From NORP240 sp965222175 (lineage in GTDB: Bacteria > Pseudomonadota > Gammaproteobacteria > Pseudomonadales > Pseudohongiellaceae): a stretch of DNA of 64,000 nucleotides. The position numbers and the translations under genes were made by a program. How positions within the stretch are numbered: the stretch's first letter is position 1; every line of letters begins with the position of its first letter. Positions 9,378 to 17,894 of the stretch are shown here, piece after piece. Location: NCBI GenBank assembly GCA_965222175.1, contig OZ244938.1:2170001-2234000 (forward strand), given 5' to 3'. Under the pieces are notes generated by a model. The model ran no database searches, had not been told where the DNA came from, and saw only the letters and a program-made list of their open reading frames with translations.

Positions 9378-9420
9378 GGGAATCTCTGATTTATTGGGGC
9401 CCTGATTAATCAGAGGCTCC
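9378..9420. repeat. Short palindromic repeat element (GGAACCTCTGATT family)
   Basis: GGGAATCTCTGATT (9378-9391) and AATCAGAGGCTCC (9408-9420) are inverted with a 16-bp centre. The same ends bound the 132-bp element at 38241-38372. It lies just upstream of the AbgT gene. Confidence 0.6.
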
Positions 9421-9451
9421 TGGGAGGTCCCCTGGAACAAGGAACCGGAAC

Positions 9452-11053
9452 ATGGCTAAGGAAAACGCGCAGGCGCCGGCAGATACGCAGGGCGTGCTGG
9501 CCTGGATAGAACGCACGGGCAACCGGTTACCGGACCCGGTCTTCATCTTCCTCTGGTGTATCCTGGCAGTAGTCGTCATCAGCGTCATCGCTGCCCTGAC
9601 CGGCGTGTCCGCCAATCATCCCACGCAACTGGACGCCACCGGCAACCCGGTCATTATCGAAGCTCAGAGTCTGCTTTCTGCCGACAACATCCAGCGGTTG
9701 CTGGTGGAAATGCCCGCCACCTTTGCCGGCTTTTACCCCCTGGGATTTGTCCTGGTGGTGATGCTGGGCGCCGGCGTGGCCGAGCGGTCCGGCCTGTTCG
9801 CGGCAGCCATGAGTTCGGCGGTGAGCAAAGCACCGTCGAGCATTCTCACCCCCACGGTAGCCCTGGTTGCCATGCTGGGGAACCTTGCCACGGATGCCGC
9901 CTATGTCGTGCTGATTCCCCTGGCCGGCGTCGTCTTCGCGGCGGCCGGTCGCCACCCCATTGCCGGTATCGCCGCTGCCTTCGCCGGCGTGTCCGGCGGG
10001 TTTTCCGCCAATCTGGTAGTCGGCCCCCTGGATGCCCTGCTGTTCGGCATTACCGAGGCCAGCGCGGAAACCGTCGATGCGGCGTGGGACGCCAATATCG
10101 CCGGCAACTGGTACTTTATCGCCGCCATGATGCTGCTTTTCCTGCCGGTAATCTGGCTGCTGACCGACCGGGTCATCGAACCACGTCTGCAGCCCGTCGA
10201 CGGTATCGGGGAGGGTGAATCGGCAGGCATGGAAAGTGCCACTGCGGGCCTGGTAAAGACCTCCGACAGCGACCTTGCGCCCGCGGAACTGGCCGGACTC
10301 AGACGTGCCGGCCTGGTCAGCCTGGCTATCGTTCTGCTCTGGCTATTCCTGTGCCTGGGCCCCGGCACGCCCCTGGTGGACGAATCGGCTCCACCGGAAA
10401 GCCGGCTGAACCCACTCTATCAATCCCTGGTTGCCGGCTTTTTCCTGCTGTTCCTTGGCGCCGGCTGGGCCTATGGTTCAGCTTCAGGTTCGGTCTCCAG
10501 TCACCGGGATATCGTGCGCATGATGAGCGAGGCCATGTCGGACCTGGGTTACTACCTGGTACTGGCTTTTGCCGCCGCGCATTTCGTTGCCCTGTTCAAC
10601 TGGTCCAACCTGGGGCTGATCTTCGCCATTGGTGGAGCTTCTGTACTGCAGGCGGCCAACCTGCCCACTGCCCTGCTGCTGGTCTTGATCATACTGTTCA
10701 CCGGTCTGATCAACCTGTTCGTTGGTTCCGCCAGCGCCAAGTGGGCCTTGCTGGGTCCGGTACTGGTACCCATGTTGATGCTGATCGGAATCAGCCCCGA
10801 GATGAGTACGGCAGCCTACCGGGTCGGCGACAGCGCCACCAACATAATCACGCCGCTGATGCCCTACTTTCCACTTATCCTGATCTTCTGTCAGCGCTGG
10901 CAGCGGGAATTCGGTATCGGCAGCCTGGCGGCGACCATGCTGCCCTATTCTCTCTGGCTGCTGATTAGCGGCATGGCCCTGACCGTCGCCTGGGTAGTGC
11001 TGGGGTTACCGCTGGGTCCTGGTGCCGGAGTGGGCTATTCCCTGCCCAACTGA
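9452..11053 (+). CDS. AbgT-family transporter
   Basis: Polytopic inner-membrane carrier of 533 residues with about twelve hydrophobic segments. Typical AbgT features are RTGNRLPDPVFIFLWCIL at the start, GFVLVVMLGAGVAERSGLF, GNLATDAAYVVLIPLAG, GGFSANLVVGPLDALL and the C-terminal AYRVGDSATNIITPLMPYFPL. Family members import p-aminobenzoyl-glutamate or export sulfonamide-like antimetabolites. Neither activity can be assigned here, because no abgA or abgB peptidase gene is adjacent. AGGA-type sequence precedes the start. Confidence 0.9.
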   Translation: MAKENAQAPADTQGVLAWIERTGNRLPDPVFIFLWCILAVVVISVIAALTGVSANHPTQLDATGNPVIIEAQSLLSADNIQRLLVEMPATFAGFYPLGFVLVVMLGAGVAERSGLFAAAMSSAVSKAPSSILTPTVALVAMLGNLATDAAYVVLIPLAGVVFAAAGRHPIAGIAAAFAGVSGGFSANLVVGPLDALLFGITEASAETVDAAWDANIAGNWYFIAAMMLLFLPVIWLLTDRVIEPRLQPVDGIGEGESAGMESATAGLVKTSDSDLAPAELAGLRRAGLVSLAIVLLWLFLCLGPGTPLVDESAPPESRLNPLYQSLVAGFFLLFLGAGWAYGSASGSVSSHRDIVRMMSEAMSDLGYYLVLAFAAAHFVALFNWSNLGLIFAIGGASVLQAANLPTALLLVLIILFTGLINLFVGSASAKWALLGPVLVPMLMLIGISPEMSTAAYRVGDSATNIITPLMPYFPLILIFCQRWQREFGIGSLAATMLPYSLWLLISGMALTVAWVVLGLPLGPGAGVGYSLPN

Positions 11054-11252
11054 CCCCGAAGATCATGCCCCATCAGCCGGCAGCGGGGCTAACAGCCCGA
11101 ACGGCCTGCCCGGCAGTAGCGGGTCAATGCCGGCGTTACCGCAATGGACAGGCGACATCCTGGACACCGGTTTCCTGTCGGCGCCTGCATCTTCACTGCG
11201 GTAGGCCGGACAGTAATGCCGGAAAATCAAAAGATATTCGCGGGCAGCCAGG

Positions 11253-11463
11253 TTGAAAACAGCCTGGCAGGTGCCAGAAAGCCTGGTTGAAAGTCGCCTG
11301 ATTGAAAGCCCCTTTACTGAAAGCTCCCTTTATTTAAAGCCCACTTATTGAAAGCCCCTTTGTTGAGAGCAGCCTGGTAAAGAACAGCATGCTGGAAAGC
11401 AGTCCGAGTGAAAGCAATCCGATTGCCCGATAGAAAACAACCTAATTGAAAAAAGCCTGGCTG
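11253..11463 (+). repeat. Degenerate 15-bp-period minisatellite, about 13 units
   Basis: The unit is close to TTGAAAGCNNCCTGN. Units begin at 11287, 11302, 11317, 11333, 11348, 11363, 11378, 11393, 11408 and 11423, then at 11431 and 11446, with looser copies at 11253 and 11275. Spacing is 15 bp almost throughout. Units differ from each other at several positions. Every reading frame is broken by stops, so it is not a coding repeat now. Confidence 0.85.
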
Positions 11464-11751
11464 TTGCGCTGTATATTTCCGGAATGGCCTTCCCGCTACT
11501 GCCGACAGCTACCCGGCGCTAAAAGCAACTCCCCCTGACCTGACAAAATCCTGTGGGCTCAGCAGGTTACATATTCAGCCTGCAGAAACGGGCTCAACTG
11601 ACTATTAGCCTGAATCAAAAGATTTAAGCCTTTTTTAAACAAATTTAACCCTTTAAGCCCAGCGGGACACAGCAGAAGCCTGACAGGCAGCACCAGGACA
11701 GTCCGGGAGAAAAGGCAATCAGGGGGGTGCAACGCGGATTAGCATGGACAT

Positions 11752-11790
11752 CGGCATAGACTGCCCGGACGCGCTGGACAGTCTATGCCG
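11752..11790. repeat. Perfect 12-bp inverted repeat
   Basis: CGGCATAGACTG (11752-11763) and CAGTCTATGCCG (11779-11790) flank a 15-nt loop, about 85 bp past the stop codon of the propeller gene. A T-run is missing on both strands, so it is not a standard intrinsic terminator. It could stabilise the mRNA end or be a protein site. Confidence 0.6.
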
Positions 11791-11874
11791 GCTGGCAGCG
11801 ATAGCGGTGACAACTCTACTCACCGCTACCGGCTGCTACGGGCAGGTCGTTTGCCAGCGAGGACTGGCGAACTG

Positions 11875-12801
11875 TCAGAATTCGGCGCGCAGGATTACCG
11901 GGGGCTCCGGATCAGCGAAATGGGGCTGGACCACGTAAATGTAATTGCCTACGGCGGCACCGGTTGTCCCCTGCCCGTCAAAGCTGGCCAGGCCTGTCAC
12001 ACCGGCAGATCGCCAGAAATCATCACTGCTGTACTTGGTCACCCGGCCCAGGTTGTTGGAAACGACTGCCAGTGAACCGTCTGCGGCCCAGACCAGCCCG
12101 TCACCGCCGGTGGCAGGCAGTTCCAGGTCAACAAATGACCAGGATTCGGGGTCATTGACCGGAATTCGCAAAAGCTGGCCGGTTCCCGGCGAAACCACCA
12201 GCAGATAACCATTGGGGTGGTACTCGATACCATTGATATTCAGCCCGGAATCACGTCCCAGGTCCAGGAACACCGAAGCCCGGTAATAATTGTCCACCTT
12301 GTAAATGATGTTCATCCGCGTATCGGTGACATAGATTTCACCAAAACGGCTTACGGCCACGTCGTTAGCGAAATGACTGGCATCAGCAGGCCTGTCGGGA
12401 ATAACGCCTGCCAGGTCGATCATGGCAAGTCGTTTGCCGGTATTCAACTGATACACGCCGAGGCTTGCCCCGCCATCGGCCGCCTCGATACTGGCATTGG
12501 CCACCAGCAGGCGATTGCGTTGCTCGTCCACTTCTATGCCCACCGACGCCTCCAGTTCCGGATCATCAACCACCACATGCAGAGAACCATCCGTACCGAT
12601 GGCATAAATGCTGCCGTCGGCGATGGACCCGGTAAGGAACCGGTTGTACAGGTTGTCGTACTCGATGCCCTCCGGAATAAAGCCACCGCGTTGGGCAACA
12701 ATCCTTTCCGGAATCGGCATCATTGCTGTCGGCTGCGCGGCCAGCAGGCAGGAATGGATCAACGAGGCCATCATGGCGATCCCTGACAATGTTTTCATCA
12801 T
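11875..12801 (-). CDS. Exported SMP-30/gluconolactonase-like beta-propeller protein
   Basis: A 308-residue protein with a signal peptide (cleavage near LLAAQ, residue 22) followed by repeated beta-propeller blades such as IPEGIEYDNLYNRFLTGSI, VGIEVDEQRNRLLVANAS, NDVAVSRFGEIYVTDTRMN, INGIEYHPNGYLLVVSPGTG and DGLVWAADGSLAVVSNNLG. This resembles the SMP-30/gluconolactonase/LRE fold, and the aligned Asn and Asp residues could bind a metal. No substrate is evident. It is divergent from the small membrane protein gene at 12923. Confidence 0.75.
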   Translation of the reverse strand: MMKTLSGIAMMASLIHSCLLAAQPTAMMPIPERIVAQRGGFIPEGIEYDNLYNRFLTGSIADGSIYAIGTDGSLHVVVDDPELEASVGIEVDEQRNRLLVANASIEAADGGASLGVYQLNTGKRLAMIDLAGVIPDRPADASHFANDVAVSRFGEIYVTDTRMNIIYKVDNYYRASVFLDLGRDSGLNINGIEYHPNGYLLVVSPGTGQLLRIPVNDPESWSFVDLELPATGGDGLVWAADGSLAVVSNNLGRVTKYSSDDFWRSAGVTGLASFDGQGTTGAAVGNYIYVVQPHFADPEPPVILRAEF

Positions 12802-12922
12802 GGTATTCTCCGTTTCACAATTCGGGGTTCACCTGTCGGTAGACAGGGAATCCAATGGGGATTTCAAGCATAGTAGCAACACGGTACGGCAATTCACCAT
12901 CCGCCTTCAACAGAGAGTTTTT

Positions 12923-13396
12923 ATGACCAACAGTCTCCCGACAGTTTCACATCCCGCAATCCAGCGCCTCCGTGACTCCGGGCAAGCAGCCCGGCTGATC
13001 GGAAGCAGCCTGCTGGTATCCCCCGGCCTGGCCTACAGCGCAGCAGTCGCCAATGACAGCCCCGGGGGATTCTGGGAGGTGATAATCGGCCTGTTTGTCT
13101 GCAGTGTGGCCGCCAGCGTGGCCTATCTGTGCTATTTCGCTGTCCGCCTGTGGACGGGGTACTGGAAAGCCCTGGCGCTGGCACCGCTGATCCTGCTTGC
13201 CCTGTGGCTTGCCTTTCTGCTCGCCGTCATCACCACCAGTCTTGCCCCGCGCCCCCTGTGGCCGGTGGAAATTCTGTCCTGGGCAATGCTGACCACCGTC
13301 TACCTGGTTGTCCTGTTCACCGCCCGACGGACGTTCGACAAGGCAGCCGTCAATGACGCCAATACTGAGCCGGCGGATCCCGGTTCTGACGAGTAG
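12923..13396 (+). CDS. Small membrane protein of unknown function
   Basis: A 157-residue protein with three strong hydrophobic segments (about residues 49-70, 79-101 and 109-130), a short polar N-terminus and an acidic tail. I do not recognise a family. The start at 12923 is preceded by GAGAG. The frame is open back to 12608, but that part lies antisense to the propeller gene. Confidence 0.6.
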   Translation: MTNSLPTVSHPAIQRLRDSGQAARLIGSSLLVSPGLAYSAAVANDSPGGFWEVIIGLFVCSVAASVAYLCYFAVRLWTGYWKALALAPLILLALWLAFLLAVITTSLAPRPLWPVEILSWAMLTTVYLVVLFTARRTFDKAAVNDANTEPADPGSDE

Positions 13397-13949
13397 GGAC
13401 CGGCGTTCCCGAGGCCACCAGATACCGATACCCTGGCCCGGATTGAACAAGGACGTCAGGTTTTATCTGAGAGTTATTCTCACTTCCTGCCATTGAGCCA
13501 GCCTTGCCGCCATGGTGTGACAGGTCGTTGGCCAGGTTGCCGGGAGGTCCCCGTAACCGGATCAGGAGGCACGCGGTAGCGCAGCAGGCGAAAGGAATGA
13601 ATCTCCTGGATGCAAGCAGACCTGGTCACTGATCCGTCCCGGATACAAGGCGCCCTGCTTCCGTTGAGTCAGACAGTCGTCACTACAGCCTCCGCGTCAG
13701 GGCGCTCCTGTGCCAATTCACCCGCCGCCATGGCCCGGGCTACAACCGGTTCCAGTTCCTTCGGGCGGGAACGGAATCACCCGCCGCAGCAACCCCCGGA
13801 AAACAACCCGTGACAGCAGCATTGATCGGCCGGCGTTCAGGTCTGTGTCAGTATTGTGATGAAACTCGCCAATTGGACAGCTCTTCTGAACGCTTCCAAT
13901 GGTCGCCGACAACTTTGAGTCCGTCACGCTACAAGCCAGCAATCGCGGT

Positions 13950-13991
13950 ATTTAGACAGTATATTTAGACATCTATATATACTGTCTAAAT
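13950..13991. promoter_or_regulatory. 15-bp perfect palindrome, candidate operator 1
   Basis: ATTTAGACAGTATAT (13950-13964) and ATATACTGTCTAAAT (13977-13991) are exact inverted copies with a 12-nt spacer. The spacer contains a further TTTAGACA half-site. The centre is about 90 bp before the start codon of the MerR-type regulator, the position expected for autoregulation. Confidence 0.75.
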
Positions 13992-14006
13992 GGTAATTGA
14001 CATATC

Positions 14007-14030
14007 TGGACAGCGTACTTATACTGTCCA
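14007..14030. promoter_or_regulatory. Related palindrome, candidate operator 2
   Basis: TGGACAG (14007-14013) and CTGTCCA (14024-14030) are inverted around a 10-nt spacer. They share the core ACTGTC(T/C)A half-site with operator 1. TTGACA at 13997-14002 and TACTTATACT near 14016-14025 could be promoter elements covered by this site. Confidence 0.6.
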
Positions 14031-14058
14031 CCTATTAATAAGAAACCGGTAGCAGGTC

Positions 14059-15603
14059 ATGTTGACAAGTAAAGAGCTGATGGAGCAGACCGGGATCTCC
14101 CGGGCAACACTTAACAACTACGTTGCCCTGGGTATCCTACCCAGCCCCATCGTCAAAACTCCGGAAGATGGCGAAGGTCGCGCCACCAGAATTGGCTATT
14201 TCCCCAACGAGGCCCTGGACAGGGTCAGGAAAGTCCAGGTGCTTAAAAAGGAAGGCATGTCCATTGCCGATATAGCCAGCAAGCTGTCCAGCAAGTCAGG
14301 GGCCCGTTATCCACTGGCGGAACCATCCATGGCAGCGGACAAGGACAGCTCATCGGGATCAGGCCAGCCGGTTTACGGGAATGGTTCCTCGGAACGGCTG
14401 TCCATGGAACTGACCATCGACAGCTTCCCCGGACCTGCCTACATGGTGGACAACAATTTCGAACTGATGTGGTGGAACAGCCATGCCGAGGAATCGGTGT
14501 TCGGACCCAGGGTATCAGGCGCCGGTGACCTGCAGACACGTAACCTGCTGAGCCTGTTGGTGGAAGCCTTCGATGGTGACGATCCCCAGGAACTGATGGA
14601 AACCCTCAAACCTCATCTTGCCGCCGCCAAGAAACGCATGAGCAAGTCGGCACTGACCAAGATTTACGCACCACTGGGCGGCGAGATGCTGTCCCTGATC
14701 GAATCCCTTTACGAAGGCGCGCAACCGGTTGAAAAACAGCCCATAGTACATTTCAGTGCCAACCTGAAAGACCGGACCGGCAAGGAGATACCCTGCGACC
14801 TGTATGTCAGTTTCTATCGCGAAGGCATACTGTTCACCTACAATCAGGTGTCCAAGAATGACGATTTCCTGCTGCAGTTCCTTGCCCAGCGAAATCAGGT
14901 TATCCGCGAACTGCTGCGACGGCGTAAACCCTACCTCAGTCACGTTGCCGTCATGGTAGCCGACCTGCAGAATTCAGTGCGCCTGTGCTCTGAACTGCCT
15001 GCCGAGGAGTATTTTCAGCTGATCAATGACATATGGCAGGAAAGCGAACCGGTATTCAGAAAATACTATGGTACCCATGGCAAACATGCAGGAGACGGCA
15101 TGGTGTACTACTTTTTCCCGCAGCCGGACTGTAATTACGTGCTGAATGCCGTGCAGTGTGCCATCGAACTGCAGGATATGATGAAGAAGATCACCCAGCG
15201 CTGGCAGGTCCGCAAGGGCTGGTTTAACGAACTGGTGCTGAATATCGGCATGCACGAGGGCCAGGAGTGGTTCGGCACTTACCATGCCGGTGCTCATGTG
15301 GAGTTCACGGTACTGGGTGAAACAGTCAATTATGCGTCGCGAATCAGTGATTTTGCCCGCGACGGCAGCACCTGGGTAACCAAAAGCATGCTGACCCAGG
15401 TACCCTCCGGCTACCGCGATGCTATCAATTACGGTATTCCCCGCAAGTACGACGGCAATGACCACATTTTCGTCAAGGATACTTATGCCAACGTGGGCTC
15501 TATCCTGGAACTGGATGATCCCATCAACTCGAAGTTTCGGGATATCGAAATGATCCCGGTGACACAGGTTCGGGGTATCAGTGCCCAGGACATCAGGAAA
15601 TAA
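14059..15603 (+). CDS. MerR-type DNA-binding domain / PAS-like sensor / class III adenylate cyclase fusion
   Basis: A 514-residue protein in three parts. Residues 1-75 are a MerR winged helix (SKELMEQTGISRATLNNYVALGIL, then a helix with RVRKVQVLKKEGMSIADIA). Residues 110-290 are PAS-like (PGPAYMVDNNFELMWWNSHAE). Residues 300-450 are a class III cyclase with metal aspartates D302 and D346 (GKHAGDG), substrate residues K342 and T417, the VLGETVNYASR motif, and transition-state N424 and R428. The K/T pair is that of bacterial adenylate cyclases, so cAMP is the expected product. No membrane segment is seen. Two palindromes precede the gene and a terminator follows it. Joining DNA binding and cyclase activity in one chain is unusual. 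Confidence 0.85.
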   Translation: MLTSKELMEQTGISRATLNNYVALGILPSPIVKTPEDGEGRATRIGYFPNEALDRVRKVQVLKKEGMSIADIASKLSSKSGARYPLAEPSMAADKDSSSGSGQPVYGNGSSERLSMELTIDSFPGPAYMVDNNFELMWWNSHAEESVFGPRVSGAGDLQTRNLLSLLVEAFDGDDPQELMETLKPHLAAAKKRMSKSALTKIYAPLGGEMLSLIESLYEGAQPVEKQPIVHFSANLKDRTGKEIPCDLYVSFYREGILFTYNQVSKNDDFLLQFLAQRNQVIRELLRRRKPYLSHVAVMVADLQNSVRLCSELPAEEYFQLINDIWQESEPVFRKYYGTHGKHAGDGMVYYFFPQPDCNYVLNAVQCAIELQDMMKKITQRWQVRKGWFNELVLNIGMHEGQEWFGTYHAGAHVEFTVLGETVNYASRISDFARDGSTWVTKSMLTQVPSGYRDAINYGIPRKYDGNDHIFVKDTYANVGSILELDDPINSKFRDIEMIPVTQVRGISAQDIRK

Positions 15604-15617
15604 CAGCGGACTGTCAC

Positions 15618-15645
15618 AAAAAACCGGGCAAAGCCCGGTTTTTTT
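15618..15645 (+). terminator. Intrinsic terminator after the MerR-cyclase gene
   Basis: CCGGGC (15624-15629), an AAA loop and GCCCGG (15633-15638) are followed by seven T and preceded by six A. The A-run lets it also work for the convergent chrR transcript. Confidence 0.9.
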
Positions 15646-15695
15646 GGATTTGTATCTGCAGGCCTTCAAGGCATGCGAATGAACTGGCCAGGATA

Positions 15696-16409
15696 TCAGG
15701 CGCCCTGGCGTAACTGCCGGTTGAAAAGCAGGCGCTGAAACGGATTGAGCAGACGGGACAGGCCCGAAGTGAAATGCAGGGGGCTGTCCAGGACCGAATA
15801 GCAGACACAGCCTTCGTCACTTTTTGGCGTATGTGTCTGATGTCCGTCACGCAGTACAAAGTCGCCGGGCTGATACTCCCCCAGTTCGTCCGCGAAGGTT
15901 CCGTCCAGCACCAGGGTCACCTCCATGCCGCCGTGGGTGTGGCGGGGAGCCTGACTTCCAGGTTTCATGTACATGAAATCACACTGCGCCTCGCGGTCCA
16001 GCCGCAGGTTTGCCGTGTTGATGCCGCCGGCCAGCTTTCGCCAGACCACGCCGTTTTCAGCAACCTTGGCCAGCACCCTGGGCAGCTTGACGCTACGTTC
16101 ATGCATGTGCAGTTCCACCCCGACGTCGTCGCCCGCCCTGGGCACCGTCAGAGACACGATCTGGGGCTGCCGGGTGATGGCATCCAGCATTGCCGACGCG
16201 TCGCCCGGGACTGACCGATATTCCGGTTCAGGCTCGCTGGCCAGCCATTTAGCTGCCAGCCGGGCTTTCATGGTATCGGCGGTCTGCCTACAACTGTCGC
16301 ATAGTTCCAGGTGAGCGGAAATTGCCACGCTCATACCGGTAGATAAAAGCCCCTCGCAGAAAGTCTCCAACAGACTTTCCGAGGGATGATGGTTCAACTT
16401 ACTAGTCAT
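15696..16409 (-). CDS. chrR: Zinc anti-sigma factor ChrR (cupin-containing)
   Basis: Holds its ECF sigma factor inactive in the cytosol until singlet oxygen or a related stress releases it. The 237-residue product has the N-terminal zinc site with H7/H8, H33, C37 and C40 (HLELCDSC). A C-terminal cupin has the metal ligands in PRHTHGGMEVTLVLDG and the later GHQTHTP. This layout equals Rhodobacter ChrR. Its start overlaps the stop of the sigma gene by four bases (ATGA), so the two are translationally coupled. Confidence 0.92.
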   Translation of the reverse strand: MTSKLNHHPSESLLETFCEGLLSTGMSVAISAHLELCDSCRQTADTMKARLAAKWLASEPEPEYRSVPGDASAMLDAITRQPQIVSLTVPRAGDDVGVELHMHERSVKLPRVLAKVAENGVVWRKLAGGINTANLRLDREAQCDFMYMKPGSQAPRHTHGGMEVTLVLDGTFADELGEYQPGDFVLRDGHQTHTPKSDEGCVCYSVLDSPLHFTSGLSRLLNPFQRLLFNRQLRQGA

Positions 16410-16996
16410 TCTTCAACCCCGATGTAATCTCGTAACTTGTTTAACGCCAACCGCAGTCGCGACTTCAGCGTTCCCAGCGGGATATCCAGCTGTTGAGCGG
16501 CTTCCTGATGGGTCAGATCCTTCATGAAAACGTATTCGATAACCTGCTGCTGTGCTGCCGGCAGCCTGCTGAAATGCTGGCCGATCTGCTCCAGCTGTAT
16601 TTCGTTGGTCTGCTGCTGCTCGGGATCGACGGATAGTTGCTGCTCGGTTTCTGCAAAAACATCATCGGCGCTGATACCCTCTGGCTGACGCTTCATCTTA
16701 CGCAGAATATCGAAGCAGCGATTACGTACCAGGGTAAAAATCCACGTCTGCGCGGATCCTTTGTCCAGGTCGTACAGCGGAGCTTTCTGCCAGATAATGA
16801 GCATGGCTTCCTGCACCAGGTCATTGGCGAGCTGTTCATTGCGCGTGATTTTCATGCCCAGCGCATAGATTTTGCCGCCGAATCGCTGAAACAGCATGTT
16901 GAAAGCCCGACGATCCTGGGAGTTACCCACGGCAATCAGCAGTTCTTCATTGTCGCCATCAATTGTGCCGTAATCAGTCTTGCCAGCTGACGTCAT
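16406..16996 (-). CDS. rpoE: ECF sigma factor RpoE, group ECF11 (partner of ChrR)
   Basis: A 196-residue ECF sigma factor. Region 2 spans AFNMLFQRFGGKIYALGMKITRNEQLANDLVQEAMLIIWQ with AQTWIFTLVRNRCFDILRK after it. Region 4 holds LPAAQQQVIEYVFMKDLTHQEAAQQLDIPLGTLKSRLRLALNKL. The coupled chrR gene defines the ECF11 type. The start at 16996 has AAGGAAAG upstream; the frame continues to 17176 without family similarity. Its likely regulon includes the lipid operon starting at 19029, which has a fitting promoter. Confidence 0.92.
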   Translation of the reverse strand: MTSAGKTDYGTIDGDNEELLIAVGNSQDRRAFNMLFQRFGGKIYALGMKITRNEQLANDLVQEAMLIIWQKAPLYDLDKGSAQTWIFTLVRNRCFDILRKMKRQPEGISADDVFAETEQQLSVDPEQQQTNEIQLEQIGQHFSRLPAAQQQVIEYVFMKDLTHQEAAQQLDIPLGTLKSRLRLALNKLRDYIGVEE

Positions 16997-17894
16997 GCTT
17001 TCCTTCTTATTCGACTTGAGGGTGGCATCCTGCAGTCCGTCCTTGAGTTGAAGACCGCTTTGGACAGTTTTACCCCGCCCGCGTTCAAGGCGCTCGTTCC
17101 TGACCTGAAAGCTCTGATCCACCAGGTCTCTGGCGCTCATCCTAAACCGATCGTAGTTAGCTGACAATTGATTCATGACAACTGCTACGGCAGTTTTCGT
17201 GGGTTGGATTGCCAGGGACCCGAAAAATATTTACCGTAGCGCTCCGCGAGCGCCTGGCCGACAGCGCTAAAAGGGGTCATCCGCAGCAAATTGACCGGGC
17301 CTGAGCCAACCCCCACCATACCGCATTGTTTCCCGACAGGCCCCGACTGATGGGGCTTCCAGGCAGGCGCACTGCCGTCATTGCCTTGCCGCCACCGTCC
17401 GGTATATACCGGCAGCAAGGCGTCTCGCCAGTGAATGCGCCCCGAAGCCAGGGTGTTCCTGATAGCAATGCGTTGCAAAAACCTGCACTGGACCCGCCAG
17501 ACAATGTCCGCTTTGATTAGGAGCCGATAGAAACAGAATTTCGCTCATAACGACGGCTTCTGGTCGGGAATGGAATTAGAACCTGAAGTACCGAGGGGCG
17601 GCTTTGGACCCTGAGCAGACATTTAGAGGATTGCATTTTTATTATTACTGCTGAGCAGTAATGGTGACATTTTGTCTGGATAATCAGTGCAGCTTGAAAG
17701 CGAAATCAAACCTCCAACGTCAGGAATTTCAGTAGAATGCGCAACCGACTCGTTATATGAATTGATGAGTTGAAAATACCCACAGAGCACGCTGGGAGCG
17801 TGTGCTGAGAATACAGTGATTGAATGTGCTTAAATCCACTGTATTTTCACTCTGACGCCTTTGTTTCTGACCCCTTTGTTTGAGGCCCTACGCT
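16997..17894. other. Gene-free region, AT-rich toward the right
   Basis: This 898-bp gap separates rpoE from the methyltransferase gene. The left half is GC-rich without a clear gene. From about 17520 it becomes AT-rich and ends in the hairpins and repeat listed at 17785-17880. I could not find a good ECF11 promoter directly before rpoE. Confidence 0.45.
17785..17880. repeat. Hairpins and left inverted-repeat copy of the GGGGTCAGAGTAAAAATAC family
   Basis: CACGCT-GGG-AGCGTG makes one hairpin near 17788-17802. AATACAGTG (17810-17818) and CACTGTATT (17837-17845) make a second. GTATTTTCACTCTGACGCC (17841-17859) is the reverse complement of the repeat at 18895-18913 with two mismatches, and a partial copy (TTTCTGACCCC) follows at 17864-17874. 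Together they bracket the methyltransferase gene. Confidence 0.65.

Larger units (their letters stand above)
11054..11874. other. Long non-coding region holding a minisatellite and a hairpin
   Basis: This 821-bp region has no convincing gene in any frame. It contains the 15-bp-period repeat (11253-11463), an AT-rich segment near 11590-11660 and the 12-bp inverted repeat at 11752-11790. Short open frames near 11744-12075 overlap the antisense of a real gene and have no ribosome site. Confidence 0.6.
13397..14058. other. Intergenic region upstream of the MerR-cyclase gene
   Basis: Most of this 662-bp gap shows no coding potential. The last 110 bp turn AT-rich and hold the two palindromic operators described separately. 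Confidence 0.6.

Noticed and set aside
11253..11463. CRISPR array
   Set aside because: Units are 15 bp, contiguous and degenerate, with no spacer of constant length and no cas gene nearby.
11744..12075. Small plus-strand genes before and inside the propeller gene region
   Set aside because: No ribosome site, no domain, and most of the length lies antisense to the conserved propeller protein.
16997..17200. ECF11 promoter for rpoE itself
   Set aside because: Only poor matches were found on the minus strand (for example CAATCC-N18-TAGCAG), too weak to list.
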